DNA of 64,000 nt from Prinsepia uniflora. Lineage: Eukaryota > Streptophyta > Magnoliopsida > Rosales > Rosaceae. Below the pieces are notes generated by a model. The model did not search any database. It was not told the origin of the DNA and saw only the letters and a program-made list of their open reading frames with translations. The position numbers and the translations under genes are program-made. The stretch covers positions 71,993,028-72,057,027 of the forward strand of contig CM064866.1 of the NCBI GenBank assembly GCA_032719365.1, read 5' to 3'. Of the stretch, positions 49,666-62,200 are shown in pieces. Numbering within the stretch: the first letter of the stretch is position 1; every line of letters begins with the position of its first letter.

Positions 49666-50235
49666 CTAACCATCACGCTCCCCCTGAAAGATAACCTCTG
49701 GCATGCCCGGACTTCGTAGAATCACTTGCCTGCTACAACAATCGATGAGCGACCCATGCTCCGATAGCCAATCCATTCCTAAGATTACATCGAAGTCGTG
49801 GATATCCAGGATAATTAAGTCCGCTGGAAAATCCACATCCTCAATTCTCACCGGGCACCTCCGAAACACCTGATTCACAAGGTACACGATGCCCATCGGG
49901 GTGCCAACACCCATCTCGCAATCTAAGGCTGATACCACACAATCAAGCATACCAGCACAACTCCTCGAAATAAAAGAATGTGTAGCCCCCGCATCCATCA
50001 ATACACGTACAAGAAAGTTTGAGATATGTAGTGTACCTGTAACCACGCCTGGGGCGGTCCTCGCCTGCTGCTGGGTCATTGCAAACACCTGGGCCCTAGG
50101 CCCTCCATTCCGTCCTTGCCCGCGCGCGCCACGCCCAGCACCACGGTCACCTCCCTGACCTCGACCTCCATTAGTGTGGGAATCCATGCTCTGCACCACA
50201 CTAGAGCCCCCAGCGTCGTTGTTCTTGGACAACAT
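49666..50235 (-). CDS. Protease segment of element C
   Basis: A 189-codon open frame. An Arg/Gly-rich stretch (GRGQGGDRGAGRGARG) leads to the active site MDAGATHSFIS and ends after DFDVILGMDWLSEHG. The catalytic Asp is intact. The Met at 50235 is internal to the original polyprotein, not a true start. Confidence 0.8.
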   Translation of the reverse strand: MLSKNNDAGGSSVVQSMDSHTNGGRGQGGDRGAGRGARGQGRNGGPRAQVFAMTQQQARTAPGVVTGTLHISNFLVRVLMDAGATHSFISRSCAGMLDCVVSALDCEMGVGTPMGIVYLVNQVFRRCPVRIEDVDFPADLIILDIHDFDVILGMDWLSEHGSLIDCCSRQVILRSPGMPEVIFQGERDG

Positions 50236-51101
50236 CGGGTAATCACAGGCATAGTGGCCCTCTTCTCCGCAAGCAAAACAGTTTACTGGCCTCAGCCTGT
50301 CCGAATGCCCACCAGAAGCACCGGTCCAAGATGAACGCTGCCCAGAGTTGAATCCTGATCCTCTGCCCTGAGAGCCCCCACGTCGACCTGACCAGCCACG
50401 ACCCTTAAAGGATGAGGGTGCTCCCCTGTAGCCCCCTCCCTTATTGTTCTTCTGGCCTGATGGCCCACGGTGTGGGCAATCCTATCGTCGCCCCTCGCCC
50501 GAAGGCTGTCTTGTCTGGTGTGCCGCTAGACTGGCCTCGACACGTACCGCAGCGTCGACCATATCTTTCAGAGAAGCATCAGTGGCAGCAATCACACTTG
50601 CCCGAATCTCCCCTCGGAGTCCAAGCTCAAACCTCTGGTATTTGTCTTCCTCCGTGCTTACGAAAGATGCAGCGAACCGGGAAAGTTTCCCAAAAGTCTG
50701 CTCGTAGTCCGCAACGGACATATCCCCCTGCTCCAGCCGCAGGAACTCTGCCTCCCGTGCCGCTCGAAATGATCGCGGGTAATACTGATCTAGGAATCGG
50801 GAACAGAAGACCTCCCACGTAGTGGTGTGGACAGACCATCCAGACATTTCAAGGCCATGCCACCACTGATAGGCCCCTCCTTCCAGTAAGAAGGTCGCCA
50901 AGGTCACCCGCTCGCCCGGAGGGCAGTGCATTACTGTGAAGATCCTTTCCCACTTGGTGATCCATTCATGAGCATCTTCCGTTTTGATCCCCCGTTGAAA
51001 GGAGTGGCTCCCAGACGTTGAGCCCGTTCAATGCTTGCGCATTCCATTTCCCTCTCCAGATCCTCGTCAGTTCGTGTATGAGGAATCCTCCTTGGAGGCA
51101 T
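50236..51101 (-). pseudogene. gag of element C, broken
   Basis: The likely start is the ATG at 51101 (PPRRIPHTR). The frame is disturbed until 50931, then gives 149 codons of gag core (LATFLLEGGAYQWWHGLEMS, FELGLRGEIRASV) to a TAG at about 50482. The zinc knuckle region at 50250-50290 reads CFACGEEGHYACDYP, where the usual final Cys is Tyr and the preceding Arg is Cys. Both are single C-to-T or G-to-A changes. Confidence 0.85.
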
Positions 51102-51214
51102 AACCAACTGTCAAGAGGCATAGATCAGATAACATTATCCTTAAACTCGAAAAGTAACTAGTACTAATCGCTAGTCTAGCATGCTGACCACAACCTAGTG
51201 CTTTGATACCAAGC
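51102..51214 (-). other. Leader and primer binding site of element C
   Basis: On the minus strand GCTTGGTATCAAAGC (51200-51214) follows the LTR. It has the same TCAAAGC variant as element D, not TCAGAGC as in A, B and H. Confidence 0.88.
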
Positions 51215-53861
51215 TGACAGGACCCGCCCCGATCCCCTTGGGACCACATGGGGACGTGCCCTGCTCCCGTCTGACACCCAAAATAACGTTCCAATTTTAA
51301 CCTCAAAAGTTCAAATGAATAAATAACCAAATAAAGTTATACATCAAATTTGAAATAAACCGATGTCAGACAAGGGATAAAGTTCCAAATTACAAATTGC
51401 GAGCACGACTCTAAAATAAACCTGCGGCAAACCACCCAACAGGAGATCAGGTACGCGGAAGTAGATCTATGCCTCAGCCTCAGGATCCTCCTCTACCTCA
51501 GTAGCACAGCCTGGAGGGGTTACCAAAACATTAAGGGTGAGTGGGCCGAAACTCAAGTTTATAAAACCGTTTAATAAGTAAAACATATAATTTACCCCTC
51601 CGTTTTCCAAACATGCATGCACCGGAATTTAAAACCATAAATCATATAATATGAACCATAAGGTATGTAATAAAACCATAAACATAATTTTTAACCACTG
51701 CACTATACACTCCAATCCTGACATCCCCGATGTCTGACTTCCCTGACGTCCAATAAGGTCACAGTCCCAAGGCTACGCGTGTCACACGGGGTCTCAATCC
51801 CGAATCCAATCCTCGAACCTTGTCCGGGTACGGCATCTCAAATGCCTAGCGTCCTAGACGCTCGACGTCCCTGACGTCCAATTATAGCAATCCTGCTCCT
51901 GAGTCACTACAGTCCGGTTCCTCCGTAGAATGACCCCTCGCAGGCAATGCGCCGTGACTGCTCCGGGGTACCACATCCGGAGGAGACAGTATCATAAGAA
52001 TGGATCCATACAGTGCAGTACCAAATACATTTTATTGATATCCACATGCAACACAATATACATAGATAAAATCCAAAACCAATCTTTAAGTTTCATCAGA
52101 CGGGTCTCAAACCCAAAAACCGTGAAACGTGCCATAACCATAATTTCAATATCATCAAAACCGTTTCATGATTCCAGCATGTGAATATAAGTAAATCAGA
52201 AAAAATTTAAGCATGCAAGGGTTTAATGAAATCGGGCCCACTCACAGTACGATCCCGCGGTGAATCTGCGCGTACGGACCTGTACCGGGATTATCGTACA
52301 ATTCCTGTCAGTCCAAATCACACGTAAGGGTCACTACAAGTCTTAAACATTTATCCAAAAAGTTCGAAACAGAAACCGGCTCGGGGAAACCGTCCAAACA
52401 CGTTTCCCGAGACAACCGGCCCTAAACTGACCCATCAAAACTATCTCAGATCAACATGGTTAATTCACCAAAAATGTTCAGAATGATGAGGGCAATAATA
52501 GTCATGTTGATCGTGATCAGAGATGAGGATCAACGCGCCCTCACTCGCCGCCCAAAGTGGCTGCGCGTGAAAGTCACGCGCCTGACACTGTAGCTACAAT
52601 GTCACCACCTTCACCCGTTTGTCTGTAATACGGGTCTGCCACCCGCGGCTTGACCCGGTTAATTGACCCTCAATTTTTGCTCGATTTCACTCGTATTTGA
52701 TCCTAACATGTTCATTAACTATCCAATTTAGGTTCTGAGTCAAGAATCAACCTCAATGGTCCCTTAAATGGACCTTCGACCCGTGATCAACCAAAGGGGT
52801 CAATCACCAGAACTCCTTGGTTTCAAACCCATTCTCCAATTAACTTCACAAGAAGCATAATAGGATCAAAACGAACTAAAATGAATGATCAATTGGGCCT
52901 GGAAGTACCTGAAGGTTGTCGTCCCAAGCTCTGCAACTTCTTTGAAAACGGCAGCCTCCGTCCCAGCTTAACCGTGGCTGGTTCCCCTCGATTTTGATGT
53001 GGTTAAGTTCCAAATACTCCCAGAAGACTAAACCAAGTCTTGGTTTGGTCCAACAAGCACCAGAAATTAAACTCCGAAATTCCCTCCAATTTTCCAGAAA
53101 CTGAATTCTCTGGTTTTCCTCTCCAATTCTCAGCCCTCACTGCAGCAGAGTGAAGCACACTTAAATCCCACTCAGTTTAAACAACCCTTGCCAGCCAACA
53201 GCTCGTGGAAGCCTCACTGTCCACTGAGAAATGTTTCTCGCAAAAGTTCGAATCTTGAATTAACAAATGGTGTTCATGATCAGCCACGTTCTGATGTCTA
53301 TAGGGCCTTAAACAATCCCAACTTTCCAACTCACACATTGATTAAACAATTGGGACTCAGAACCACCGCACACGGTGGTGCAGCAATTGTTCCCCCGCGA
53401 TTGCTACAGTGACCAGGGGTGAAATGACCAAAATGCCCCTAGTTCAGAAATTACCAAAATGCCCTTCACTTTCCAGACCCGTAACTCAGCCATCCGAAGT
53501 CCGATTTCAGTGTGCCGCCTGTCAACGGACTCAAGGCGTCGAGACCTACCTAACGGTCCTCGAGTCGTGTGAAAATTAGTTGCCAAACGAAAAGTCAACA
53601 TTTTCGCCCCCCATCGTCCAAATTATGGTAATGCCCATGAACTTCCGATAGTCATAACTTTTTCCATGATCGTCCGAATTGGACGTGCCACCTGTCTATG
53701 AACTCGTGACGTCCTGAACTACGTCACGGTCATTGTTCAAAGTCCGTTCGACCCACCAATCAAAAAGTCAACAAATTGGGCAATACAATTCACAGGGGTA
53801 AAAAAGTCAATTCATTCAATAATTTACAAAATTATAATCCTCGAATTTCCGAGGTGTTACA
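51215..53861 (-). mobile_element. 5' LTR of element C
   Basis: It runs from TGACAGGACCC to GGTGTTACA, 2647 bp, closely related to LTR E. Clamp arms are GTGAGTGGGCC (51537-51547) and GGCCCACTCAC (52235-52245). A perfect 8-base GCGCGTGA stem (52563-52570 with 52574-52581) is followed by a near-palindrome with one change. Confidence 0.93.
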
Positions 53862-54599
53862 GACACAGACATCTAATTCAATGTGTTGTGAGTCTATCTG
53901 GGAGATCAATTGATGAAATTAAGTTGGAATTGACAGGAAGCTAGCCGGGTCAGGTCGCGGGTAATCAGACCCGTTTACTAGTGGAAACGGGTGAAGACGA
54001 TGATTGTAGCAGTCACTGTAGCAGGCGCGTGGCTTTCATGTGCAGCCACTCATGGCGGCGCATGAAAGCGCGTGGGCACAAATATCGAGGTGAGGTCAAC
54101 ATTACTTTTAATCTATTCAATGTAACGAACATTTTGGAATTGGTTTCGTGTCGATTGGACATCGTTTCGATACTGTTCGGGACGTCCGAAGGTTTTAAGT
54201 CGAGTTTAAAAATAGTTAAAATTCGGGAAAATTACGAGACTTGAATAGGAGGTTAATGAAGAGGTTAGTGACCGTTTAATGTCATATGACAGGTTTGGGA
54301 GTCACGGTGTTAGTGACGGGTCCCGGGAAGGCCAATGGCATGCTCATCGAGGCGTATCGTTAAACGGTCTGTGAGTGGACTTTGGTTTTATAAATTCTAT
54401 GCATGCCTAACTGTTTTATATGAATTATGTATATGATTTTATGATATTGATTTGGATGATTGTGAATTATATGGTTTCACGCATTTCGAGGCGATCTACG
54501 TGCTTGCACGTAAATCGAGATTTTCCAGTTTTACACGGATTTTCCATACTTATGACTTTGGATATGATTGCATGAAATGGTTTTGAAATTGGAAAGAGA

Positions 54600-54836
54600 A
54601 ACTCGGGCATGAGGCCCAATTGTTTTGGAAACCTCAAACTTGGAGTCCAATTGAGTTACGTAATCGGGACAGGGGCCCAATTGCTTATGAAATCGGGCCA
54701 AGGGCCCAGTTATTTACGAAATCGGGCTGAGACCCATTTGAGTTATATTATCGGGCCAGGAGCCCAATTGATTTATGAATTTGGGTCGTGGGCCCAGTGA
54801 TTTATAGAATCGGGCATGAGGCCCAGTTGATTTCAT
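54600..54836 (+). repeat. GGGCC-rich minisatellite in LTR F
   Basis: Seven or so degenerate units of about 30 bases built on AATCGGGC...GGGCCCAATTG. The even unit length keeps a 63-codon frame open, which is not a gene. Confidence 0.8.
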
Positions 54837-55187
54837 AAACGTGATTTCGGGTCGGGGACCCTAAATGGAATTGTGATGTTTTATGGAAATTTTGGGCAGG
54901 GCCCATTGAGATATTGTGAAATGATTTAATAAAACTGTTTTCCATATACCATCTTGATACGAGAATATGTGAAGGTCTCCTCTAGGTGTCTAGGACACTG
55001 GGGAAATCACAGTGCATTGCTTGCGAAGGGTCATTGTGCGGAGCTACCGGACCATATAGTGACTCAGGAGCAGGATTACTATGATTGGACGTCTGGACAC
55101 TAGGCATCTGGGATGCTGTACCCAGATTGGGTTCGGGGATTGGACTCGGGATTGAGACCCCGGGTAGCACGCGTAGCTTATGGTTGT

Positions 55188-58100
55188 TGTAACGACCCGT
55201 CCCAAATTCCAGGATTAGATTAGTGACTAATCACGATTAGTGAGGCTAATCCGTGATTAGTTGGGCGAAATCGGACGAACGATGCGAAATGACCGTTTTG
55301 CCCCTAGTGGTGGCAAAACGTTGACTTTTCAATCGGGCGGTCAAATGGACTTTGACCGATGATCGTGACGTAGTTCGTGACGTCACGAGTTCATAGACAG
55401 GTGGCACGTTCAATTCCGACGTTCGAGGAGGAAGTTATGACGTTCGGAAGTTTAGGGGCATTTTGGTAATTTTGGATAAAAGGGGTCCAAAGTTGACTTT
55501 TTGACCGGGAGGTCCGATGGCCGAGGGCCGAAGACCGTTACGTAGGTAAGGACGATACGAATCCATAGGCAGGCGGCACTCTGAAATCGGACTTCAAACG
55601 GGAGAGTTATGGGTCACGGAAGTTCGATTTCACTATGCACGAACTTCGAGACGGGGACGTTTCGGCGAAATCTGATTGGGTGGATATTTTGGTGGGGCCC
55701 ATGGATGAGTGACAAGTGTCACTCATCCCATTGCTTTGATCCCCCAAAATGTGGATCTAAATAATTAAATATTATTATTTTAATTATTTTATAATTTAAC
55801 CTAACAACTATTAATCCTAACCATCCATTTCAACCCTACCTTTTAATCCTCACCATCAATCTCTCCTTCTCTCATCAGCCATCCCCTTCTTCTTTGTTCC
55901 TTATCACCCGAAACCCCATAACCCATAATCCTCCATTTTCTTCCTTTTCCTTCAAAAACCAAAACACACAATCACACTTCACCATTCATCACTTGTATGA
56001 GCTGGGAATGACCGTGGGGGAAGGGTGAAGGGCTGAGGACGGAAAGGGTGGACGGTGGCCCACGGTGGAGGACACGGCGGAGGAGAACCCGTGAGGTAAG
56101 GAAATTTCAAAAATTCGAAATTGGGTTTTAATGGGTTTTACTCGATTCCATTAATTGGGTAAGGTTTCTAGGACACCCAGGAGATGAGTGGGATTGGTTT
56201 CAAGGCATTAGACGGCCTAGAACAGCCGTGAACGGCGGAGGAATGCACGGCTGCCATGGACAAACTCGAAGGTATGGTTTTCGATGCTTTTCTTATATTT
56301 TAAGGTCATAGGACTGTAGTTTAGGTTGAGACGAAGAGAATGGGACAAACGGGGAGTGTTTTGGTGGCCGGAGCTGGGAGAACCGGCCGGGTCAAGCCGC
56401 GGGTCACGGCGACCCGATTACTGGTATTCGGGTCGACCCGCGGGAGGACAGGGATGACAGGTGACGTCATCATGCTGACGTCATCATGTCAGCGATGACG
56501 TCAGCATTGTCAGATCTGACAATGTCAGCTGACATGTCAGAAAATGGGCCAATAGGAGTGCGACACGTGTCACATGTCAGTGCACAGTCAGTACTAACAT
56601 GTCAGTGACGTGGCCCAATCAGGGGCTGACACGTGGCACTGACGTGGACCAGTGCCGTGAAGACACGTGGCACATGTCAGACTGCCACGTGGCACTGACA
56701 ACACAGTGACGTGGACCAATGGGAGCATGACACGTGGCACCTGTCAGAGTCTGACATGTCAGACCTGACAGCTGTCAGATGACGTCATGCTAACGTCAGC
56801 GATGACGTCAGCAGGTACTGTAGCGGCGCGTGAAGCCCACGCGCAGCCACTTCGGGCGGCGCGTGAGGGCGCGTGGCAGGGAATTTGGGAAAGTGTTCAA
56901 CACGGGAAATCATCTATTCGATGTAACGAACATTTTGGGACTGGTTTCGTGTCAATCGGACACCGTCTCGATATGTTTCGGGATATCGGAAGGTTTAGGT
57001 TCGGCTTTAAAAATAGTTAAAATATGGGAAAAATTACGGGGCTTTGGTAGGAGGTTAATTAAGTAGTTAGTAACCTTCTATTACGATTTGGACAGGTTTG
57101 AGAGTCCCGGTGATGGTGATCGGCTCGGGGAGCCGTATGGCACGCAAATCCAGGCGGTAGCTCGGACGGTCTGTGAGTGGACCTTGTTTTCTAAATTGAT
57201 GCATGCATAAATGTCTATTATATGTTTTATTACTTGTTTGATGATGCCATGGGTGCATTTCTATGTGGTTACGAATAAGCACGTATTTCGAGGTTTCGGC
57301 CTTATACGGTGCTTATACGGGTCTGTATTTCTTTATTGATTTAAATGAACTGGATTTGGATTTCACAAGGATAAACTCAGGTATGAGACCCATTTGGTTT
57401 TGTCTCGGGCATATGACCTCAGATATCGGGCACGGTGCCCAACTGATGTCCTATGTTCGGGTACGAGACCCAAGTCACTTTACGGTTTTGATTTCAGGTC
57501 AGGGAACCTTAAATGGATTCCCAGGTTCATGACGGTTTATGGGAACCGGCATGAACCCTTGTTATGGTATCATGGTTCATGACGGTTTATGGGAACCGGC
57601 ATGAACCCTTGTTGGTTATTACGGTACATGACGGTTTATGGGAACCGGCATGTTACCTGGTTATGTTATTACGGTACATGACGGTTTATGGGAACCGGCA
57701 TGTTACCTGATTATGGATATTATGGATCATGACGGTTCAGGGGAACTGGACATGAATGTTTATGTTATGTATATATATGTTCATCTACCTTCCTTTACTT
57801 CTATTATCTCCTCCGGGGAGGGTCGTTGACCTGGGTGGACCCCGGAGTAGTCACGGAGCACCGACTGAGTGGAGTCACCCCCCAGTTGGGTTCCTTACTC
57901 TCAGGAAGGCTATGGTTACTATTACCTCGGGTAGGGTCAGTGGTCTGCGGACATTGACCTTGACTTTGAGAAGACTCGGATTGAGACCCGGGTAGCGCGC
58001 GCGTAGCTTTGGATACCGTGACAGGATTGGTTGTGTGACTTATATATATGTATGTGATGGATATATGATATATGATATGTGGTGTGTACAGGTGTGCACA

Positions 58101-58501
58101 GGATTTGGGCAGTGGCCCGTATGGTCGTTTTTATTGTGGTCCTTTCGACCTTAGTTTATATCTGCTTTGGGCTTAGTCCCACATATGGTTTGTTTTGGAT
58201 AAATGGTTTTCGAATGCATGCATGCTTTTTAGTGGAGGGTACAAATGTCTTCCTTATTAAATGTTTTTATAAACTTTTGTTTTGTCCACTCACAGTTTTT
58301 AATGTTTTGACTGCCCTTCAGGTTGACATCGGATGTGGGCTGTAGCAGAGACCGAGATATCACATGCCTCCTCCGGATCCTGGCGTACTCTGATAGCCCG
58401 GGAGGGCAAAGGACGAAAATATCCCTTGTCTGACACTTCGTGTCAGACGGGAGCAGGGCCATCCCGCTCTAATCCTGGGGGGATTGGGATGGGTCCTGTC
58501 A
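55188..58501 (+). mobile_element. Solo LTR G
   Basis: It runs from TGTAACGACCCG to GGGTCCTGTCA, 3314 bp. Flanks GTTGT (55183-55187) and GTTAT (58502-58506) match at 4 of 5. No primer site follows. It is the plus-strand relative of LTR J. Clamp arms are perfect 12-mers at 57171-57182 and 58284-58295. The span from GTGAGT (57173) to TGCCCTTCAG (58321) is 1149 bases. A hairpin of GTCTGACAC with GTGTCAGAC lies near 58428-58448. Confidence 0.88.
57527..57750 (+). repeat. Tandem repeat in LTR G
   Basis: Four close and one diverged copy of a 50-58 base unit containing CATGACGGTTTATGGGAACC. Inverted, related units occur in LTR J (12300-12435), so the array belongs to this LTR family. Confidence 0.9.
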
Positions 58502-58945
58502 GTTATACCGTGAAATTTGACGTCTAGTACGTCAGGCGTCTGGGACGCTAGGCGTCTGGGATGCCGGTTATGGTAATGTGGTAAATATAGATTAATGAAT
58601 CTATGAAATGGTTTTTCGTTTGGATTTATGGTTTACGGTTTTGGGCTAAGGCCCTAATGCCTTGTTGAGCAAATGTTTTGGTTACCGGTTTTCTTGGCAT
58701 ACATACGTTTTTATTGGAGGGCATAAATTTTTTATGAAATGTGTTAATAAACTAATTTATTTTCGTCCACTCACAGCTTTTGTTTTTAATGCCCTTCAGG
58801 TTGATTCCGGATGCGACTGCAGCAGAGACTGGGACACCGCACACCTCCTCCATCGATCCTTGCGCACTCTGGAAGCCCGTTTGGGCAGTGGCAGCAAGTT
58901 ATCCCTTGTCTGACACCTTCATGTCAGACGGGAGCATGACATATT

Positions 58946-59135
58946 CCATGGTAATCCGAGTCGAAACCAACCACCAATCCCGGGCCTTCGCCCAAAACAT
59001 CAGTTTTACAATTTTCTCGAAAATCGTGCCCCAAAATCATATAAAATAATATAATATTCCCAAAATCTGGAAATCATCATATCGAAACATCAATCATACC
59101 AAATCATTTCAAATAATATCATAAAGTATTTAAAA
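58946..59135 (-). mobile_element. Small LTR scrap in minus orientation
   Basis: About 190 bases with TCCCGGGCCTTCGCCC, then TTTCTCGAAAATCGTGC and AT-rich sequence. It resembles the reverse complement of the middle of LTR H (about 61200-61440). Neither end is an LTR terminus. Confidence 0.5.
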
Positions 59136-59281
59136 TGACCCGTCTGAGTGCAGACGAGTTCTGTGTTGGCTAGTGGGTGTACAGGTGTACACGTGTTGTG
59201 TGGCCATTTGTTCTCTACGAGGTAGTTGTGGAATACGAGTAGTTGGAATTTCGGGGACGAAATTCTTTAAGGAGGGAAGGT
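59136..59281 (+). other. 3' end of an internal region: hairpin and polypurine tract
   Basis: GAATTTCG (59246-59253) and CGAAATTC (59258-59265) form a perfect 8-base stem around GGGA, followed by TTTAAGGAGGGAAGGT against LTR H. This is the arrangement found before 3' LTRs of B, A and C, so these bases are the end of an element lying to the left of LTR H. The rest of that element is gone. Confidence 0.82.
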
Positions 59282-62200
59282 TGTAATGACCCGTCCCGAA
59301 TATCGGGATTGAATATTAATTAATTACGAATTAGAATGACTAATCGGGGATTAGTTGAGTGAAATCGGACGAAACGTGCAAAATGACCGTTTTGCCCCTA
59401 GCGTGGGCAAAATGTTGACTTTTAGTTCGGGCGGTCAAATGGACTTTGGCCGATGACTGCGACGTAGTTCGGGACGTCACGAGTTCATAGACAGGTGGCA
59501 CGTTCAATTCCGACATTCGTAGAGAAAGTTATGATGTTCGGAAGTTGAGGGGTATTTTGGTAATTTGGCATAGTAGGGGCCAAATGTTGACTTTTTGGCC
59601 GGGAAGTCCAACGGACGAGGGCCAAGGACCGTTACGTAGGTCTCGTCGATACGAATCCAACGACAGGCGGCATGCCGAAATCGGAGATTCGACGACGAAG
59701 TTATGGTCACGGAATCGGGCTCGATTAACCGAACGAACCGGGAATAAAATAATATTTTAATAATGAACAGTACCCGGTGACTGAGCACACTTGGATGAGT
59801 GACAAGTGTCACTCATCCCTTAAAATCAGGCACAAAACATGGATCCATGATTTTGGGGGAGACCTAATTATTATGTTTTATTATATTAAATTAATTAATT
59901 AATCCTAATTTCCATTAATCTCCCATATTTTCTTCAACCGTGTACAACCCACAAATCAGTTTTCTCCCAACCTCCAATTCTCTTCCATTTCTGAACCAAA
60001 GTGTGAGCATTTGAGAGTGAATTGAACTGGGAAAATCGAGGGATTAATTGAGAGCTGAGGACTGGGATTTCGGGTTTTAGAAAATTTGGAGGAAAAATCG
60101 AATTGGTCGAATTGAGCTGTGATGATCGAATTGGACATTGGAAATAGCTTCCTGAGGTTGAGACGAGTTGTTTCAAATCAAAAACGAGAGGAATTCATGC
60201 CCAATTGGCTCTGAACGGGTTTGGTAACAGTGGGAGATATCGAGCTTGAGTCGTGATCAATGCGTGATCAAACGACGAAAATTGAGGTGGGGAAACAATT
60301 CCTCATGGTCCATTGATACTTCTGGGTTCGTCAATTGGGAGGAATCAGTGGCCAAGGTGGAAACTCCATGGTTGCACACTGTTCGGATGTTCGAGTTTGA
60401 GTCGTGAAGATTGAGCAATGATTTGATCCAATTGAGTTGGGGGAAAGGTCTACCTGTGATCAATGAAGCTTCCTGATGAATCAATTTGGGGAAACCTTGT
60501 GGAATTGAGGTAATTCGACTGATGAACAGTGGCCGGAGGTCCTTCGATTGTTCATCCTTGATCGTGAGGATTGAGGTAATGTTTCAAGTAATTAAGGTTA
60601 CAGAACCCTAATTGGACTTATAACGAAACTAACTGGATGCTCAATTGATGAAAACAGTGTGGAATTGACTGAAAACCAGCCGGGTCTGATCGCGGGTTGA
60701 ACGACCCGTTTACCAGACAAACGGGCTTGAACGACGACACTGTAGCTGGCGCGTGGGTTTCACGCGCAGCCACTCACGGCGGCGCGTGAGGGCGCGTCCG
60801 GCCTAGTCTCAAGGTGAGGTCAACATGACTTTTGATCCTCTCAGTGTAACGAACATTTTGACGTTGATTTCGGTGAAATCGGATATTGTTTCGATAATGT
60901 TCCGCGTATCCGAAGTTTTGTTTTACGAGTTAAATACGTATTTAAATTCCGGAAAAATTGGGGAAAATTATATGATGTATTTTGAGATGTTAGTAACCCT
61001 CTATAATGATTTTGGGCAGGAGTTGTGATTTCCAGATTTTACGGAAAAACGTGCAGCTCGGAAACGAACCGTTTTGAACGGTGTGTGTGAGTGGACTTTT
61101 GGTTTTCTAACTGTGATGCATGCATATATGATTTAAAATGCTTTATTATATGATTTGATATGCTTTGGCATGAGTGGTATTTCAATTCGGTGATTTCTTA
61201 GTTTTGTGAGTATTATATTATTATATTCTGGCGCGATTTTCGAGAAATCATGAAATTGGTTAAAAATGATATTGTGGGCGTGAGAACCCAAGTAAATAAT
61301 GATTTTGACTCGGATTTGGAGTTACATGTGAATTTGATGATTTTGGTATCCTCGTGATTTTGTGATTATTTTAATCAGTCTTTCGGGCACGTTTTACGAG
61401 GAACGTGCAAATGATGTTTTGGGCTAAGCCCGGATTGAAAATGATGTTTTGACTCGGGTTATGAGTCAGGAAGTTGAAAATGATATTTGGACTCGGATTA
61501 TGAGTCAGTGATTGATTTCATGGATTTACGTGATCGTGGCAACTCGGGTTTACGGTTGCACGGATTTACGTAATATTGATATTTTGGGCTTGAGACCCAA
61601 TGGAATTGTGATTTTGGTTGGAATTGTATTTCCATGTGATGACATGATGATATTGATGATTTTCGGATTTATAAAGTAAATCGGGACTTGGGGCTGAGAC
61701 CCTGTGTTGATATATGATTTGGTTTTTAATGCAACTGTTTTTCACTGGTTTTTGTGATGGTGATATGTTGCGGATATTTAGGGCTTTCGGGAGAAAATAT
61801 GTTTTTCCCCGGAGTGCACCCTGGAGATAACGCTCGCCTTCGGGATGGAAGTGTTTACCCCGAAGAGGTCACGTAGCACGATCTTTGTCTTGCAGCCCAG
61901 GGGAGGCTTGACTCAGATCAGATGTGCTGGATTATATGGATCGGTAAGTGATTTGTTCACGAGATCCGGATCGTCGGCTGGTGAGGTTTTTCCCAGCGAC
62001 GGATTGCTGACTGATGATGTGTTCACAGCAGCGGATGCTCGGATTTTGAGCGGTCCTTGAGCCTATTGATTTGCACGCGTTGCAGGGATAAACGTGACTC
62101 TAAGCAACAGGATATGGAAATAAGTCTCGTGGTTTATGGAAAATGATTTTGAGGAAACCGTGGTTTAGCGGTTAAAATGATTTAAAGAAATTGTGAACTT

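Larger units (their letters stand above)
42234..53861 (-). mobile_element. Element C: Tekay-like chromovirus, 3' LTR truncated
   Basis: Order on the minus strand: 5' LTR (51215-53861), primer site, gag, protease, reverse transcriptase (split by solo LTR E), RNase H, integrase, chromodomain, polypurine tract, and a 3' LTR that is cut at 42234. It lies in plus-strand LTR F. Reading frames are largely legible but carry several TAG and TGA stops. Confidence 0.9.
53862..58945 (+). mobile_element. LTR F fragment, host of element C and solo LTR G
   Basis: It starts at the C junction (GACAC) inside a plus-strand LTR that resembles LTR H from about 60610 on, so its first ~1.3 kb is missing. It runs to 55187, and resumes at 58507 after LTR G. 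It has clamp arms CTGTGAGTGGAC (54369-54380) and GTCCACTCACAG (58765-58776), then TGCCCTTCAG (ends 58799). It breaks off after GTCAGACGGGAGCATG, about 55 bases short of the usual CCTGTCA terminus. Confidence 0.78.
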
